NCBI GenBank assembly: GCA_902789665.1
Contig: CADAOY010000001.1
Coordinates: 310,001-374,000 of the forward strand
DNA: 64,000 nucleotides
Direction of reading: 5' to 3'
DNA from: an uncultured Lachnospiraceae bacterium
GTDB taxonomy: Bacteria > Bacillota > Clostridia > Lachnospirales > Lachnospiraceae
Shown here: in pieces, positions 1 through 11,318 of the stretch
Numbering within the stretch: position 1 is the first letter of the stretch
Layout of the letters: each line of letters opens with the position of its first letter
Position numbers and translations under genes: made by a program
Notes under the pieces: model-generated
What the model was told of the DNA's origin: nothing
Seen by the model: only the letters and a program-made list of their open reading frames with translations
The model's database searches: none

Positions 1-102
1 GATAACATGGACATGCTCTTTATTACCACGTCAGGTGAGTACGCAAGTGGTGAGCATGACGGCTGTATCTTCACATGCAAAGTTGACGCCAAAGGCGTTT
101 GA
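1..102 (+). CDS. SMP-30/gluconolactonase-like protein, C-terminal fragment
   Basis: Frame 1 is open from the first base to a TGA at 100-102 and gives 33 residues including DMLFITTSGEYASGEHDG and CIFTCKVDAKGV. This resembles the last beta-propeller strands of SMP-30/gluconolactonase/LRE proteins, which hydrolyse sugar lactones: a 'lyvTta' strand, then a glycine turn and a short 'lf...v...G' strand. The rest of the gene lies before the window. Only the end is visible, so the family call is moderate and the substrate cannot be inferred. Confidence 0.6.
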   Translation, partial: DNMDMLFITTSGEYASGEHDGCIFTCKVDAKGV

Positions 103-170
103 TAAAGATAAACAAAAAAGGCGCTTGATTGCCATCTGGGACGGGGGAAAGTGCATCAAAGGCGCTTAAT
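91..170 (+). repeat. Three 13-bp direct repeats AAAGGCGYTTRAT
   Basis: Copies lie at 91-103, 117-129 and 158-170. The first overlaps the stop codon of the upstream gene. They fill the gap between the lactonase tail and the ABC ATPase start at 192. They could be a small local duplication or a multi-site regulator target. Confidence 0.6.
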
Positions 171-191
171 ACAAAAAAGGATGATATAAAA

Positions 192-899
192 ATGGAATTT
201 GTAATATCGCATTTAGCTAAAAGTTATGGAAAACATCAGGTATTAACTGATGTTGATTATACCTTCGAAGAGGGCAAAATCTACGGCCTCATAGGTCGAA
301 ACGGCGCAGGTAAAACCACGCTGTTTAACTGCCTTAACAGCGATATTGAAACTAATGGAGGCAGATTCTTCTTTAAGGATAGCGAGAAGGAAATTGCTGT
401 TAATTCAAGTGACATAGGTTATGTTCTTTCAACGCCTACAGTTCCTGATTTCATGACAGGAAGAGAATTCATTAAATTCTTTATGGATATTCACTCAGAC
501 GGAATTAAAGACCCGATGACCATAGATGAATATATGGATTATGTAATGATACCTGAAGATACCAGAGACCGTCTTATGAAAGACTATTCTCATGGCACCA
601 GGAATAAAATGCAGATGATAGTAAACTTAATAGCCAAGCCAAAACTCATGCTGCTTGATGAGCCTCTTACATCTTTGGATGTAGTTGTGGCTGAAGAGAT
701 GAAAGATATATTCAGAAAGCAAAAAGATGGAAGAGTACTGATTTTCTCCACTCACTTACTGGATATAGCATTGGATTTGTGCGACGAAATCATTCTTCTT
801 AATCATGGGAAACTCGAGAAGGTTGATAAATCAAATCTTGATAATGAAGATTTCAAAATAAAGATAATTGAGGCCCTGAAAGATGCAGATAATTCTTAA
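192..899 (+). CDS. ABC transporter ATP-binding protein
   Basis: This 235-aa ATPase subunit likely pairs with the permease that overlaps its 3' end. The start is the ATG at 192 (MEFVISHLAKSYGK), with AAGG at about 178-182 in front; an upstream in-frame TTG gives a non-homologous extension. Walker A is GRNGAGKTT and Walker B is LMLLDEP. The signature motif is degenerate (YSHGTRNKMQ instead of LSGGQ), as in many drug- and lantibiotic-type exporter ATPases, and the switch histidine lies in FSTHLLD. The stop overlaps the next start by 17 bp, implying translational coupling. The substrate is unknown. Confidence 0.93.
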   Translation: MEFVISHLAKSYGKHQVLTDVDYTFEEGKIYGLIGRNGAGKTTLFNCLNSDIETNGGRFFFKDSEKEIAVNSSDIGYVLSTPTVPDFMTGREFIKFFMDIHSDGIKDPMTIDEYMDYVMIPEDTRDRLMKDYSHGTRNKMQMIVNLIAKPKLMLLDEPLTSLDVVVAEEMKDIFRKQKDGRVLIFSTHLLDIALDLCDEIILLNHGKLEKVDKSNLDNEDFKIKIIEALKDADNS

Positions 900-2538
900 A
901 GATCTTTGGCGAATTACCAAATTAAGAAATACAATAAATACCAATTTAATACTATATGGCATCAGGCGAATTCCTATAATTGGCGGTTTGTTCAACGATG
1001 AAATATATGGCATAAAACTGTTCAAAATCATCGCCTTCATTCTCTCAATTCAGGCAGAAATCTTCAAAGCCATTTTTGGTGATTTTTGTATGTTCGCTCT
1101 TCTGGCTATGGGAACATTTGCCATAAATTATGGAACAGGCTGTCCAAAACCCGTTATCTTCCTGTATGGTTTTATAGTGGCATCACTTGTTAATGTATTT
1201 AATTTTGAAATCTTTAAAGGAAGCCTGGAAGCAGATTATGCTGTATTCGGTATGGGAATGGATGCCAAAAAGTTTATTATGGCAAGACTTACCTATAGAA
1301 TAGCCTGGCTGATAATCAGTTATGTTTTATTTGGAATTCCGGCGGCTTTTATTTCAGGAGTTCCGTGGTTTATTGCACTATTGATTCCGCTGACTGGAAT
1401 AGGATTTGACATAGGCGCCCTGGCTTTAAAGATGTGGATATTCTCATTAAGACAAAAAGGATTTGAGAAGAATAATAAAAAGAAAGATATTTCAATTGAA
1501 GGCACCAGCACACTTGTTTTTTTACTGGTTTTTGGAATACTGATGCTTGGATTTGCAGGAATTCCTGTGATTGTTCGTCTGGAAATTGGATTCATTTCAT
1601 ATATATTTTATGCAATTGTATTTTTCGTTGCCATAACCACATTTTTCACCAATGGTGCCATAAAGAAGTTCCCTTACGGATACTACCGAATTGCACTTGC
1701 CGGTGAAAAGGTTAAACTTGCCAAAGAAAAGGAAAAGAATAAAAAAGCAAATAGTGGTACGGCGCAGATAAGTAAAGACGTAACCAGAATTAATCAGGGT
1801 GAAAATGTTAACAGTGAACTTAATGGATATGCTTATCTTAATGAGATATTCTTTAAAAGACATAAGAATATCCTGTCTGTCAGATTGCTGCTTATGACAT
1901 TATTAGCACTTGGCGCATTTATATTTGGATCATTTCTCATATATTTAGAAGTATTTAAGTTGCATGCTCCGGAGAAATCAGTGATAAGAGGCTTGTTTAC
2001 AAGACATGCGGGAGTCATTTTGCCTGCAGTATGGTCATTAAATTATACTGACTATATATGTCATGTTATGTTTGCAAACTGCGATTCTGTAATGCTTAAA
2101 TATAATTTTTACAAAAGCCCGGATGCGCTGGTAAGGATGTATAAGGAGCGTTTAATATCTGTAATAAGAGCGAATTCAATCCCGGCTGTTATTGTTGCGA
2201 TATTCAGTGTGGTTTCCGTACTGATTACCGGTGGTGAAGAAACACCGTTTCAGTGCATATTTAATGTTCTTCTGGTGGGAACAGGACTTGTGGCTGCATC
2301 TGCATGGTATTTAAGCATATATTATCTTGTTCAGCCTTATGCCAGTAATCTGCAGGTTAAATCCAAATTATATTCTGCTTTGAATTTTGTAATAGCTGCT
2401 TTGCAGTTTCTTATAATATTTATTCCGATACCGGCCTGGATACTTTGTCTTGTATGTGTGCCGGGAACCTTGTTGGCTATTTATGTATTTATGATGCTTA
2501 TCAGAGTAATATCTCCTAAGACATTCAGAATCAGATGA
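883..2538 (+). CDS. ABC transporter permease, about 551 aa
   Basis: This hydrophobic protein has roughly ten predicted membrane segments in two halves, separated by a lysine-rich cytoplasmic stretch (about residues 285-305). The C-terminal half carries LLLMTLLALGAFIFGSFLIY and further helices. It starts 17 bp inside the preceding ATPase gene, so the pair forms a two-component ABC system, more likely an exporter because no binding protein is present. I recognise no specific family, and no substrate can be assigned. Confidence 0.85.
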   Translation: MQIILKDLWRITKLRNTINTNLILYGIRRIPIIGGLFNDEIYGIKLFKIIAFILSIQAEIFKAIFGDFCMFALLAMGTFAINYGTGCPKPVIFLYGFIVASLVNVFNFEIFKGSLEADYAVFGMGMDAKKFIMARLTYRIAWLIISYVLFGIPAAFISGVPWFIALLIPLTGIGFDIGALALKMWIFSLRQKGFEKNNKKKDISIEGTSTLVFLLVFGILMLGFAGIPVIVRLEIGFISYIFYAIVFFVAITTFFTNGAIKKFPYGYYRIALAGEKVKLAKEKEKNKKANSGTAQISKDVTRINQGENVNSELNGYAYLNEIFFKRHKNILSVRLLLMTLLALGAFIFGSFLIYLEVFKLHAPEKSVIRGLFTRHAGVILPAVWSLNYTDYICHVMFANCDSVMLKYNFYKSPDALVRMYKERLISVIRANSIPAVIVAIFSVVSVLITGGEETPFQCIFNVLLVGTGLVAASAWYLSIYYLVQPYASNLQVKSKLYSALNFVIAALQFLIIFIPIPAWILCLVCVPGTLLAIYVFMMLIRVISPKTFRIR

Positions 2539-2544
2539 TTGATG

Positions 2545-2574
2545 TTGCACTTTTGTTGTAGCATTTAATATAAA
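2545..2574 (+). promoter_or_regulatory. Putative promoter of the 744-aa protein gene
   Basis: TTGCAC (2545-2550), an 18-bp spacer and TATAAA (2569-2574). The spacer begins TTTTGTTG and contains GCATT. The same arrangement precedes the calpain-like gene (22134-22163). Confidence 0.5.
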
Positions 2575-2629
2575 GTTTTATTAGATTTGAAAATTATGTA
2601 AAAGATTAATTCTTTGGAAAGGAAAGCTT

Positions 2630-4864
2630 ATGAAGGAAGTAGAAAATGAAGTTGATTTAGTAGAATTACAGAAGGAAATTGATAAGCGTAAAGTTGAAGA
2701 TGAAAAGAAAAAGAAATCCTGTTATAGAGCATTTGACATGGTTAATTCTAATCTGGGTTCCGGTATTTCCACTAAAGAAGGTGAAGCTTTGGGCCAGTCT
2801 ACTGATAGTAGTAAATTATCGTATTATGCGCAGGAAAACTATCCTCAGGCTTTTAATTACCAGGATTATGAAGGTGAATTCTACACTCCAATGGGAGTAA
2901 CTGTTAAAATCATTCCGGGTTCCAGTGCAAAAGATTTTAAAAAATGGACTAAGGATGCTAAAGCGTTCAACAAAAAGGTAGAAAAATATATTGATGAAAC
3001 AGCTTCAAATGAAGAAATAAGTGAGGAGTATGCAGAAGTATTTAAGGCTATCACTACAGACCGTATTAATCGTACACTTGAAGGTTATTCAGATGATTAT
3101 ATTTCAAGCAAAACACCTCTTGGTTCAGTTAACTCCGCAATAGATGCCTGCTCGACAGGTAAATTCAACAAAGAATCTGATGAAATGATGAAAAGATGGA
3201 ACAAAAAGTTTCCACTCTGGTCATATTATAAAAATGGTGAAAAACAGTTAAGAACACTGACTGAATATTGGAAAGAAAAAGAAAAGAATAAAGGTGAATT
3301 ATCTGCTGAAATAGAAGACAAGTATCGTAAACAGTTATATGAAACAACTGTTAAAATGGTTAATTATCAGCAAAAGATGATGAGCTGCGTTATTGATCCG
3401 GATATTAACAAACAGCTGGTTGATGATAATGTATTTGATAAAAATAATAACCCTTATCATATTCATGGTTATTCTGCAAGAGGAATCACAGCAACTTATA
3501 AAACTCATGAAACTTATAAAGCCTGTCTTGAAAATGGATGGGCGATAGATGATATTGCTCTTGTGGCTGCTTTCTCAACTTATCTGTCATATACAGAGAG
3601 CTGCGTAATGAGCAAAAGATCAGCACTTACCCTGAAAAATGCAGAGTTCAGGGATGAACCAAAATTTAATAATGATCCTGAAGGCAAAAAACTCAATCAT
3701 TATAAGAAAGCTGTGGCTTTGTATGAAAAGATAAAGACCACCAAACTTAAGAATTCGATTGATCGTGAAAATTTTATTAACGAAATGTCTGACATCATAA
3801 ATGAAGCAAGAGAAAAGAATCTGTATTTTTCTGATGGTGCTAATAATACCAGTTCTGTATTTGGCTACTTTGATCAGGTGAAAGAGGATGTTGATTTCCG
3901 CACAAAACTAATTGATGCAGGGCTTGAAAAGGCAACATTTAATACTGATTTTACCAAATCAGAAAGAGATATTAAATTCACTGATGCCGTAAATAAATTT
4001 AATGTTCCAAGAACGCGTAACAGAGAGTCTGATGAGCACAAAAATCTTAGAGAGGCTGTTGAAGGTCTTCAGCATTTGCTTGAAAGCAAAATCAGTTTAG
4101 AGAAGGATGAAAAAGCAAAGAAGAAAGTTTTAATTAATCAGGCAAAAGAAAAAGCTGAGAAAGATCCTAATAATTTTAAAGAACTCACCAAAGAGCAGAT
4201 TGACAAAATCAGTATTTTCAACTCCAAAGACGCTGCTATGAATTTTGCCGATTCTTACCTGGCCAAACTTGATGAAGTTGTATATAAATCACGTTTATAT
4301 CAGAAGGAAAAGGCCGGAACTTCATCACCTGTAGGTTTAGACAGACTGAATGGTGCAAAAGAAGTAGAAGCATTTGCCAAAATGGAACGTAATCGCCTGC
4401 TTAAACAGTTTATAAAACAAGGTTTCCTTCAAAAAACTGCTGACTTACATACTTTTAGAGTGAATCTTGCAGTTCATAATATGGAAAAGGCCTATGAAGG
4501 TATTATGAGTAAGGATGAGATGCCTAAGACGAAGGCTGGAAAAGAGAACTTTAACAGTATGGTAGCAGATATTTATGTATCTAAAATGGCTTCCATGCCA
4601 AGTAATCGTCCTTTGATAGATGTAATGGGAAATAAACTTCTTAAAGAAGAGATTATGAAGGACAAAGATTTTAAGAAGATGATGGATGATTACTACAAAG
4701 ATAAAACAATGACTCCGGCCAAACTTGTGGAGAGTGTTATTAGTTCAAATAAGCTTTTGGAGATGAAAAACCTTAATAAAACTGTTAAAGAAGAAGCTAA
4801 ATTTAGAAATGACAAGGCTAAAGAAGCGTATGATAAAATGACTAAAAACGTCCCAAAGAGATGA
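2630..4864 (+). CDS. Uncharacterised 744-aa lysine-rich protein
   Basis: I do not recognise this protein. It begins after AAAGGAAAGC with a very charged segment (ELQKEIDKRKVEDEKKKK), has no signal peptide or membrane helix, and reads as mostly alpha-helical and hydrophilic with many Lys, Glu, Asn and Asp residues. The last 200 residues contain long amphipathic helices. Its size, composition and lysine-rich start resemble the calpain-like protein at 22200-24617, and the two genes share a promoter-like motif. The ends may be distantly alike (LLKEEIMKDKDFKKMMDDY versus YLKEYSGKLYNNRAFKDL), but this is weak. It is a single-gene unit ended by a strong terminator. Function unknown. Confidence 0.85.
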   Translation: MKEVENEVDLVELQKEIDKRKVEDEKKKKSCYRAFDMVNSNLGSGISTKEGEALGQSTDSSKLSYYAQENYPQAFNYQDYEGEFYTPMGVTVKIIPGSSAKDFKKWTKDAKAFNKKVEKYIDETASNEEISEEYAEVFKAITTDRINRTLEGYSDDYISSKTPLGSVNSAIDACSTGKFNKESDEMMKRWNKKFPLWSYYKNGEKQLRTLTEYWKEKEKNKGELSAEIEDKYRKQLYETTVKMVNYQQKMMSCVIDPDINKQLVDDNVFDKNNNPYHIHGYSARGITATYKTHETYKACLENGWAIDDIALVAAFSTYLSYTESCVMSKRSALTLKNAEFRDEPKFNNDPEGKKLNHYKKAVALYEKIKTTKLKNSIDRENFINEMSDIINEAREKNLYFSDGANNTSSVFGYFDQVKEDVDFRTKLIDAGLEKATFNTDFTKSERDIKFTDAVNKFNVPRTRNRESDEHKNLREAVEGLQHLLESKISLEKDEKAKKKVLINQAKEKAEKDPNNFKELTKEQIDKISIFNSKDAAMNFADSYLAKLDEVVYKSRLYQKEKAGTSSPVGLDRLNGAKEVEAFAKMERNRLLKQFIKQGFLQKTADLHTFRVNLAVHNMEKAYEGIMSKDEMPKTKAGKENFNSMVADIYVSKMASMPSNRPLIDVMGNKLLKEEIMKDKDFKKMMDDYYKDKTMTPAKLVESVISSNKLLEMKNLNKTVKEEAKFRNDKAKEAYDKMTKNVPKR

Positions 4865-4902
4865 GATTGAATAATAATTAATTAAAGAATCAGGTTTTAT
4901 GA

Positions 4903-4941
4903 CCCGGTATATGTAAAAAAAGCATATACCGGGCTTTTTTT
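4903..4941 (+). terminator. Rho-independent terminator after the 744-aa protein
   Basis: A perfect 11-bp stem (CCCGGTATATG at 4903-4913 with its complement at 4923-4933) is followed by CTTTTTTT. It separates this gene from the atp operon. Confidence 0.93.
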
Positions 4942-4966
4942 AGTATAATTATTGGTCCTTCAAAGT

Positions 4967-4995
4967 TTGTATTTATACATTATAAGTGCTATAAT
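4967..4995 (+). promoter_or_regulatory. Promoter of the ATP synthase operon
   Basis: TTGTAT (4967-4972), a 17-bp spacer and a perfect TATAAT (4990-4995). It lies after the terminator and 34 bp before the atpB start. Confidence 0.6.
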
Positions 4996-5029
4996 ATGTT
5001 TGATTGTGCATAAGAAAGGAAGTGGACAC

Positions 5030-5884
5030 ATGAGTAAGAAACAAAGAATCTGGTCCATCCTTGTATTTGCATTGATTCTGATAGCGCTTTTAATCGGTAT
5101 TATATTAACCGGTGGCGGCGGGGCAGAAGAGGAATCCATACAGGATGTTCTTAAAGATGCCGTGCTGCATGAGCATGCCAAAGTCAGTCTTTTTGGAATT
5201 AAGGATGTGAATCCCGGACTGATTTCGGCTATAAGCGTAACGGGAATTATGCTTGTATTTGGATTGATATGCAGATTATTTATTATTCCAAGATTTAAAA
5301 TGATCCCCGGTAAATTCCAGTTATGCCTGGAGAGTATGGTGGGAATTTTTGATGGGCTTGCCAAGACTAACAGCCCACACAGAAATGGTTTCTTAGGAGC
5401 ATACATATTTACTGCGGGTGTATATATTTTCATCGGAACCATGTTTGAAATGTTTGGCTTCCAGGCCATAACGATTCATGGCACACCGGTATCACTGCCG
5501 GCTCCATTAGCAGATATTAATGGTGCGATAATGCTGGGATGTTTGTCATATACATTTATTTTAGTAGGTGGTGTGACATCAAACGGATTCAAGGGCTTAC
5601 TTAAGACTTTGAAAGATTTCTCGCTGCCGTTGTCAATGAGCTTCCGTCTCTTTGGTGCTCTCCTTAGTGGTGCACTTGTTACGGAACTTGTTTACTACTA
5701 TTCAGTATTAAGTTATGTACTGCCGGTAGTTGTAGGTGTACTCTTTACCGTACTTCATGCAGTAATACAGGCTTACGTACTTACAATGCTGACATCCATG
5801 TTCTATGGTGAGGTAACAGAGAAACATCCAAAAAAGGTTAAAGAAAAGAATAATAAAGCGCAGAATGCGGAGGTAATGGAATGA
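5030..5884 (+). CDS. atpB: F-type ATP synthase subunit a
   Basis: This is the membrane stator subunit forming the ion half-channels of Fo. The ATG at 5030 follows AAAGGAAGTGG. An upstream in-frame TTG at 4952 would lie inside the promoter and is rejected. The protein is 284 aa: an N-terminal hydrophobic segment (WSILVFALILIALLIGIILT), a short outside loop, then the conserved core. The essential arginine is in the SFRLFGALLSGALV helix, and the last helix pair contains HAVIQAYVLTMLTSMFY. The tail is Lys-rich. It is the first gene of the operon, with no atpI ahead, and its stop overlaps atpE by 4 bp. Confidence 0.96.
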   Translation: MSKKQRIWSILVFALILIALLIGIILTGGGGAEEESIQDVLKDAVLHEHAKVSLFGIKDVNPGLISAISVTGIMLVFGLICRLFIIPRFKMIPGKFQLCLESMVGIFDGLAKTNSPHRNGFLGAYIFTAGVYIFIGTMFEMFGFQAITIHGTPVSLPAPLADINGAIMLGCLSYTFILVGGVTSNGFKGLLKTLKDFSLPLSMSFRLFGALLSGALVTELVYYYSVLSYVLPVVVGVLFTVLHAVIQAYVLTMLTSMFYGEVTEKHPKKVKEKNNKAQNAEVME

Positions 5885-6270
5885 AAACATTGAATAAAAT
5901 TATGATTATGGTTGCGATGGCAGCATTACTTGCAGGTATTGTATTTGTTCCTGTTAAAGTTAAGGCTGCAGAGGCAGAAGAAACACAGGTTACAACAGAA
6001 GCAGAAGGTAGTGCTGAAATTGCTGAGATTTCTTCACAGGGCAGTATTTTGAGCAGTAAAGCTTATGCAGCAGCAATAGCAATTGGTCTTGCAGCACTTG
6101 GTGGTACAATCGCCATGGGTCTTGCAGTTGCCAAGGCAGCTGAAGGTGTTGCACGTCAGCCGGAAGCAACAAGTAAGATACAGACAGTTATGATGCTTGG
6201 TCTTGTATTCGTGGAGACAGTTGTTATTTATGCTCTTATCATAGCCGTTCTGGTTATATTCGTATTATAA
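5881..6270 (+). CDS. atpE: F-type ATP synthase subunit c with signal-like N-terminal extension
   Basis: This is the rotor-ring proteolipid. It has 129 aa where 70-90 is usual. Residues 1-29 look like a cleavable signal peptide (KIMIMVAMAALLAGIVF, then VKVKA before AEAEET), followed by an acidic linker (30-55) and the normal hairpin: helix 1 (about 60-88), the polar loop ARQPEA (91-96) and helix 2 (about 103-129). The ion-binding carboxylate is E112. T113 and Y117 resemble Na+-type rings, but Met79 sits where Na+-type rings have Gln, so the coupling ion is uncertain. The ATG overlaps the atpB stop. Extended c subunits occur in other lineages; this one may be processed after insertion. Confidence 0.95.
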   Translation: MKTLNKIMIMVAMAALLAGIVFVPVKVKAAEAEETQVTTEAEGSAEIAEISSQGSILSSKAYAAAIAIGLAALGGTIAMGLAVAKAAEGVARQPEATSKIQTVMMLGLVFVETVVIYALIIAVLVIFVL

Positions 6271-6288
6271 GTTTAGGAAAGCAGGTGA

Positions 6289-6789
6289 ATGTGCATGAAT
6301 TTGCCACTTAATATTGATATACAGCAGATACTCTTGCATCTTTTGAACTTCACAATTTTATTCGGAATTTTATACTTCCTTTTATATTCTCCGGTAAAGA
6401 AGTTCATGGAGAAAAGAGAACAGTATTATAAAGATATGGACGCTGAAGCTAAAGGCGAGCTTGAGAAAGCTAAAGCGAATAATGCCGAGAGCGAGAAGAA
6501 GTTAGCTGATCTTGATAATGAACTTTCCCTTATGAGAAAGTCCATGAATGCTGACATGGATGAAGCAAGAGAACAGATGATATCCGAGGCTAGGAAAGAA
6601 GCCAAGGAAATCATTAACAGTGCTAATTCCAAGGCTATGATGGATAGAGAAAGAATCATGGCTGAAACTCAGAATGAGATTAAGGAAATGGTTGCCAAGG
6701 CAACAGAAAAAATTGTTCTTAATTCAGAAGTTGGTGAAAGCTATGATGACTTCTTAGCTTCTGTTGAAAGGAAAGATTCAGATGTCTAG
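6289..6789 (+). CDS. atpF: F-type ATP synthase subunit b
   Basis: This 166-aa peripheral-stalk subunit has one N-terminal membrane helix (about 12-32, [20 protein letters not shown]) and a long charged coiled coil (about 35-155) typical of b. Two ATGs are possible (6289 and 6295), both in reach of an AGGAAAGCAGGTG region; 6289 is used here. Its last codons overlap the alpha start (ATGTCTAG), where atpH would normally follow. Confidence 0.95.
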   Translation: MCMNLPLNIDIQQILLHLLNFTILFGILYFLLYSPVKKFMEKREQYYKDMDAEAKGELEKAKANNAESEKKLADLDNELSLMRKSMNADMDEAREQMISEARKEAKEIINSANSKAMMDRERIMAETQNEIKEMVAKATEKIVLNSEVGESYDDFLASVERKDSDV

Positions 6790-8530
6790 TAAAGTTGATG
6801 CATTAAAAGCAATTATATATTCAAGTGCTGCACCTAATGATACTCAGCTTAAGCGTTTCAAAAATTTCCTTGCCAACAAGTATGGCAGAGAAATGGAAGT
6901 TGAATGGGTTAAGAATGATGACCTTGAAGGCGGCTTCAAGCTCGAGGTAGGTACTGAAACTTATGAATGGAGTTCTCTTGGAAGATTAAGACAGTTCAAA
7001 GAGGCTTTGGAGAATATTCCTGAGCAGCAGGAGAATGTTATCTCTCTTATCAGAGAGACTCTTGATAACTGGACTCCTTCAGTATATGAGGAAGAAACAG
7101 GTGTTGTACTTACAGTAGGTGATGGTATTGCCACAATTTCCGGTCTTGCAGGTGCTACATACGGCGAGATACTTGTATTCGAATCAGGTATTAAGGGTAT
7201 GGCTCTTGACCTTCAGGAAGACTACGTAGGCTGCATCTTATTTGATGATGATGCGCTCGTATATGAAGGAAGCTATGTAAGAAGAACACATAAGACTGCC
7301 GGTGTACCGGTGGGCGATGATTTTGTCGGAAGAATTGTTAATCCGCTTGGTGAAGCAATTGACGGACTTGAGGATATTGTTCCGCAAGGCTACAGAGCAA
7401 TTGAGAGCCCGGCTCCCGGTATTATTGACAGACAGCCTGTTAATAAGCCTATGGAAACAGGTATTCTTACCATTGACTCAATGTTCCCAATCGGACGCGG
7501 ACAAAGAGAACTTATTATCGGCGACAGACAGACTGGTAAAACCGCCGTCGCCCTTGACACAATAGTTAACCAGAAGGGCAAGGATGTAATCTGCATCTAT
7601 GTTGCAATCGGACAGAAGTCCAGTTCAGTTGCCCAGCTTGTTAACAATCTTAAGAAGAGGGGAGCAATGGATTATACAATCGTTGTATTTGCTTCAGCAT
7701 CTGATCCGGCGCCTCTTCAGTATATTGCTCCATATTCAGGATGCTCAATTGGTGAGTATTTCATGGAGAAGGGCAGAGATGTACTTATTATCTATGATGA
7801 TTTATCAAAGCATGCCATAGCATACAGATCCTTAAGCCTTCTTTTAGGACGTTCTCCGGGACGTGAGGCTTATCCTGGTGACGTATTCTATCTGCATTCA
7901 AGATTACTTGAAAGAGCAGCTCATTTAAGTGATGAGAAGGGTGGCGGTTCCATAACTGCACTTCCTATCGTTGAGACACAGGCAGGCGATGTATCAGCAT
8001 ATATCCCTACAAATATCATATCCATCACAGATGGTCAGATATTCTTGGAGAGTGACCTTTTCTTCGAAGGACAGAGACCTGCGGTTAACGTTGGTTTGTC
8101 TGTATCGAGAGTTGGTGGCGCAGCTCAGACCAAGGCCATGAAGAAGGCTACAGGTACACTTAGACTTGACTTATCACAGTACAGAGAAATGGAAGTATTT
8201 ACACAGTTCTCAAGTGACCTTGATGAGGCAACCAAGAATACACTTACCTATGGTCAGGGGCTGATGCAGTTATTAAGACAGCCTCAGTATGCTCCTTATT
8301 CACAGGCTGAGCAGGTTGTTATATTAGTTACATCAGGCGCAAGATTATTCATTGAATATCCTGTTAAGAAGATAAGAGAAATCGTTAAGGGTATGCTGGC
8401 GTATTTTGACGAAGAAAGACACGATATCATGGATAAGATTAATAAGACAGGTCATATGTCAGATGATGACAGAGATTATATTATTAAGAGTGCCAAAGAG
8501 TATTTAAGCACACTGGAGATAAAGAAATAA
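6782..8530 (+). CDS. atpA: F-type ATP synthase subunit alpha with N-terminal delta-CTD fusion
   Basis: This is the non-catalytic F1 head subunit. The ATG at 6782 overlaps the atpF stop and follows AAAGGAAAG; the in-frame TTG at 6764 overlaps that ribosome site and is rejected. The product is 582 aa against about 505 normally. Residues about 20-77 match the C-terminal domain of delta (AtpH/OSCP): [10 protein letters not shown] (48-57), then SSLGRLRQF (64-72). Residues from about 84 ([14 protein letters not shown]) match the ordinary alpha N-terminus. Alpha hallmarks follow: GDRQTGKT Walker A and [17 protein letters not shown]. No separate atpH exists between atpF and atpA, so the fusion occupies the expected atpH site and retains only its 3' half. 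Confidence 0.95.
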   Translation: MSSKVDALKAIIYSSAAPNDTQLKRFKNFLANKYGREMEVEWVKNDDLEGGFKLEVGTETYEWSSLGRLRQFKEALENIPEQQENVISLIRETLDNWTPSVYEEETGVVLTVGDGIATISGLAGATYGEILVFESGIKGMALDLQEDYVGCILFDDDALVYEGSYVRRTHKTAGVPVGDDFVGRIVNPLGEAIDGLEDIVPQGYRAIESPAPGIIDRQPVNKPMETGILTIDSMFPIGRGQRELIIGDRQTGKTAVALDTIVNQKGKDVICIYVAIGQKSSSVAQLVNNLKKRGAMDYTIVVFASASDPAPLQYIAPYSGCSIGEYFMEKGRDVLIIYDDLSKHAIAYRSLSLLLGRSPGREAYPGDVFYLHSRLLERAAHLSDEKGGGSITALPIVETQAGDVSAYIPTNIISITDGQIFLESDLFFEGQRPAVNVGLSVSRVGGAAQTKAMKKATGTLRLDLSQYREMEVFTQFSSDLDEATKNTLTYGQGLMQLLRQPQYAPYSQAEQVVILVTSGARLFIEYPVKKIREIVKGMLAYFDEERHDIMDKINKTGHMSDDDRDYIIKSAKEYLSTLEIKK

Positions 8531-8543
8531 GGCGGTGATTTAA

Positions 8544-10854
<2,311 letters not shown>

Positions 10855-10875
10855 GAGGGTGAATAGGAGACTATA

Positions 10876-11292
10876 ATGGAAGTTTTCAATTTACATATTC
10901 TAACAGCCACTAAAACCTTTTATGAAGGCGATTGTGAGTCCATAGTTATTCCTACACCAAATGGAAGATATGGTATACAGGCTAATCATCAGGATATGAT
11001 GGCAGCCATTATTCCGGGAAAACTGGAACTTACCATACCGGGGGAAAAGAAGAAAAGAATTGCGGCCATTTCAACAGGGGTTGCCATTGTGGAAGATAAT
11101 GATGTTCAGATTCTTTCAGAATCGGCGGAGTGGCCGGAAGAAATTGATATTGTAAGGGCAGAAACGGCAGCTAAAGAGGCAGAGGAAGAACTTAAGAATG
11201 ATACCAGTTCAAGGCAGATTCTGAGTGCTGAAGCCAGAATAGCAAGAGCTCTTAACAGATTAAGCATTAAAAAAGAATTTGGGGATAAATAA
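10876..11292 (+). CDS. atpC: F-type ATP synthase subunit epsilon
   Basis: This 138-aa regulatory central-stalk subunit has an N-terminal beta-sandwich (FNLHILTATKTFYEGDCESI, PTPNGRYGIQANH) and a C-terminal two-helix domain that includes ILSAEARIARALNRL. It is the last Fo/F1 gene, 21 bp after atpD. Confidence 0.95.
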   Translation: MEVFNLHILTATKTFYEGDCESIVIPTPNGRYGIQANHQDMMAAIIPGKLELTIPGEKKKRIAAISTGVAIVEDNDVQILSESAEWPEEIDIVRAETAAKEAEEELKNDTSSRQILSAEARIARALNRLSIKKEFGDK

Positions 11293-11318
11293 AACTATAA
11301 TGATAAGGGGGTAGATCT

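Noticed and set aside
4960-5469. 169-aa minus-strand frame opposite atpB
   Set aside because: Antisense shadow of a conserved membrane protein; no ribosome site or homology.
5881-6270. Definite Na+-coupled c ring
   Set aside because: The glutamine ligand is replaced by Met79, so the Na+ signature is incomplete.
6764-6781. TTG start for alpha
   Set aside because: It overlaps the ribosome site AAAGGAAAG used by the ATG at 6782.
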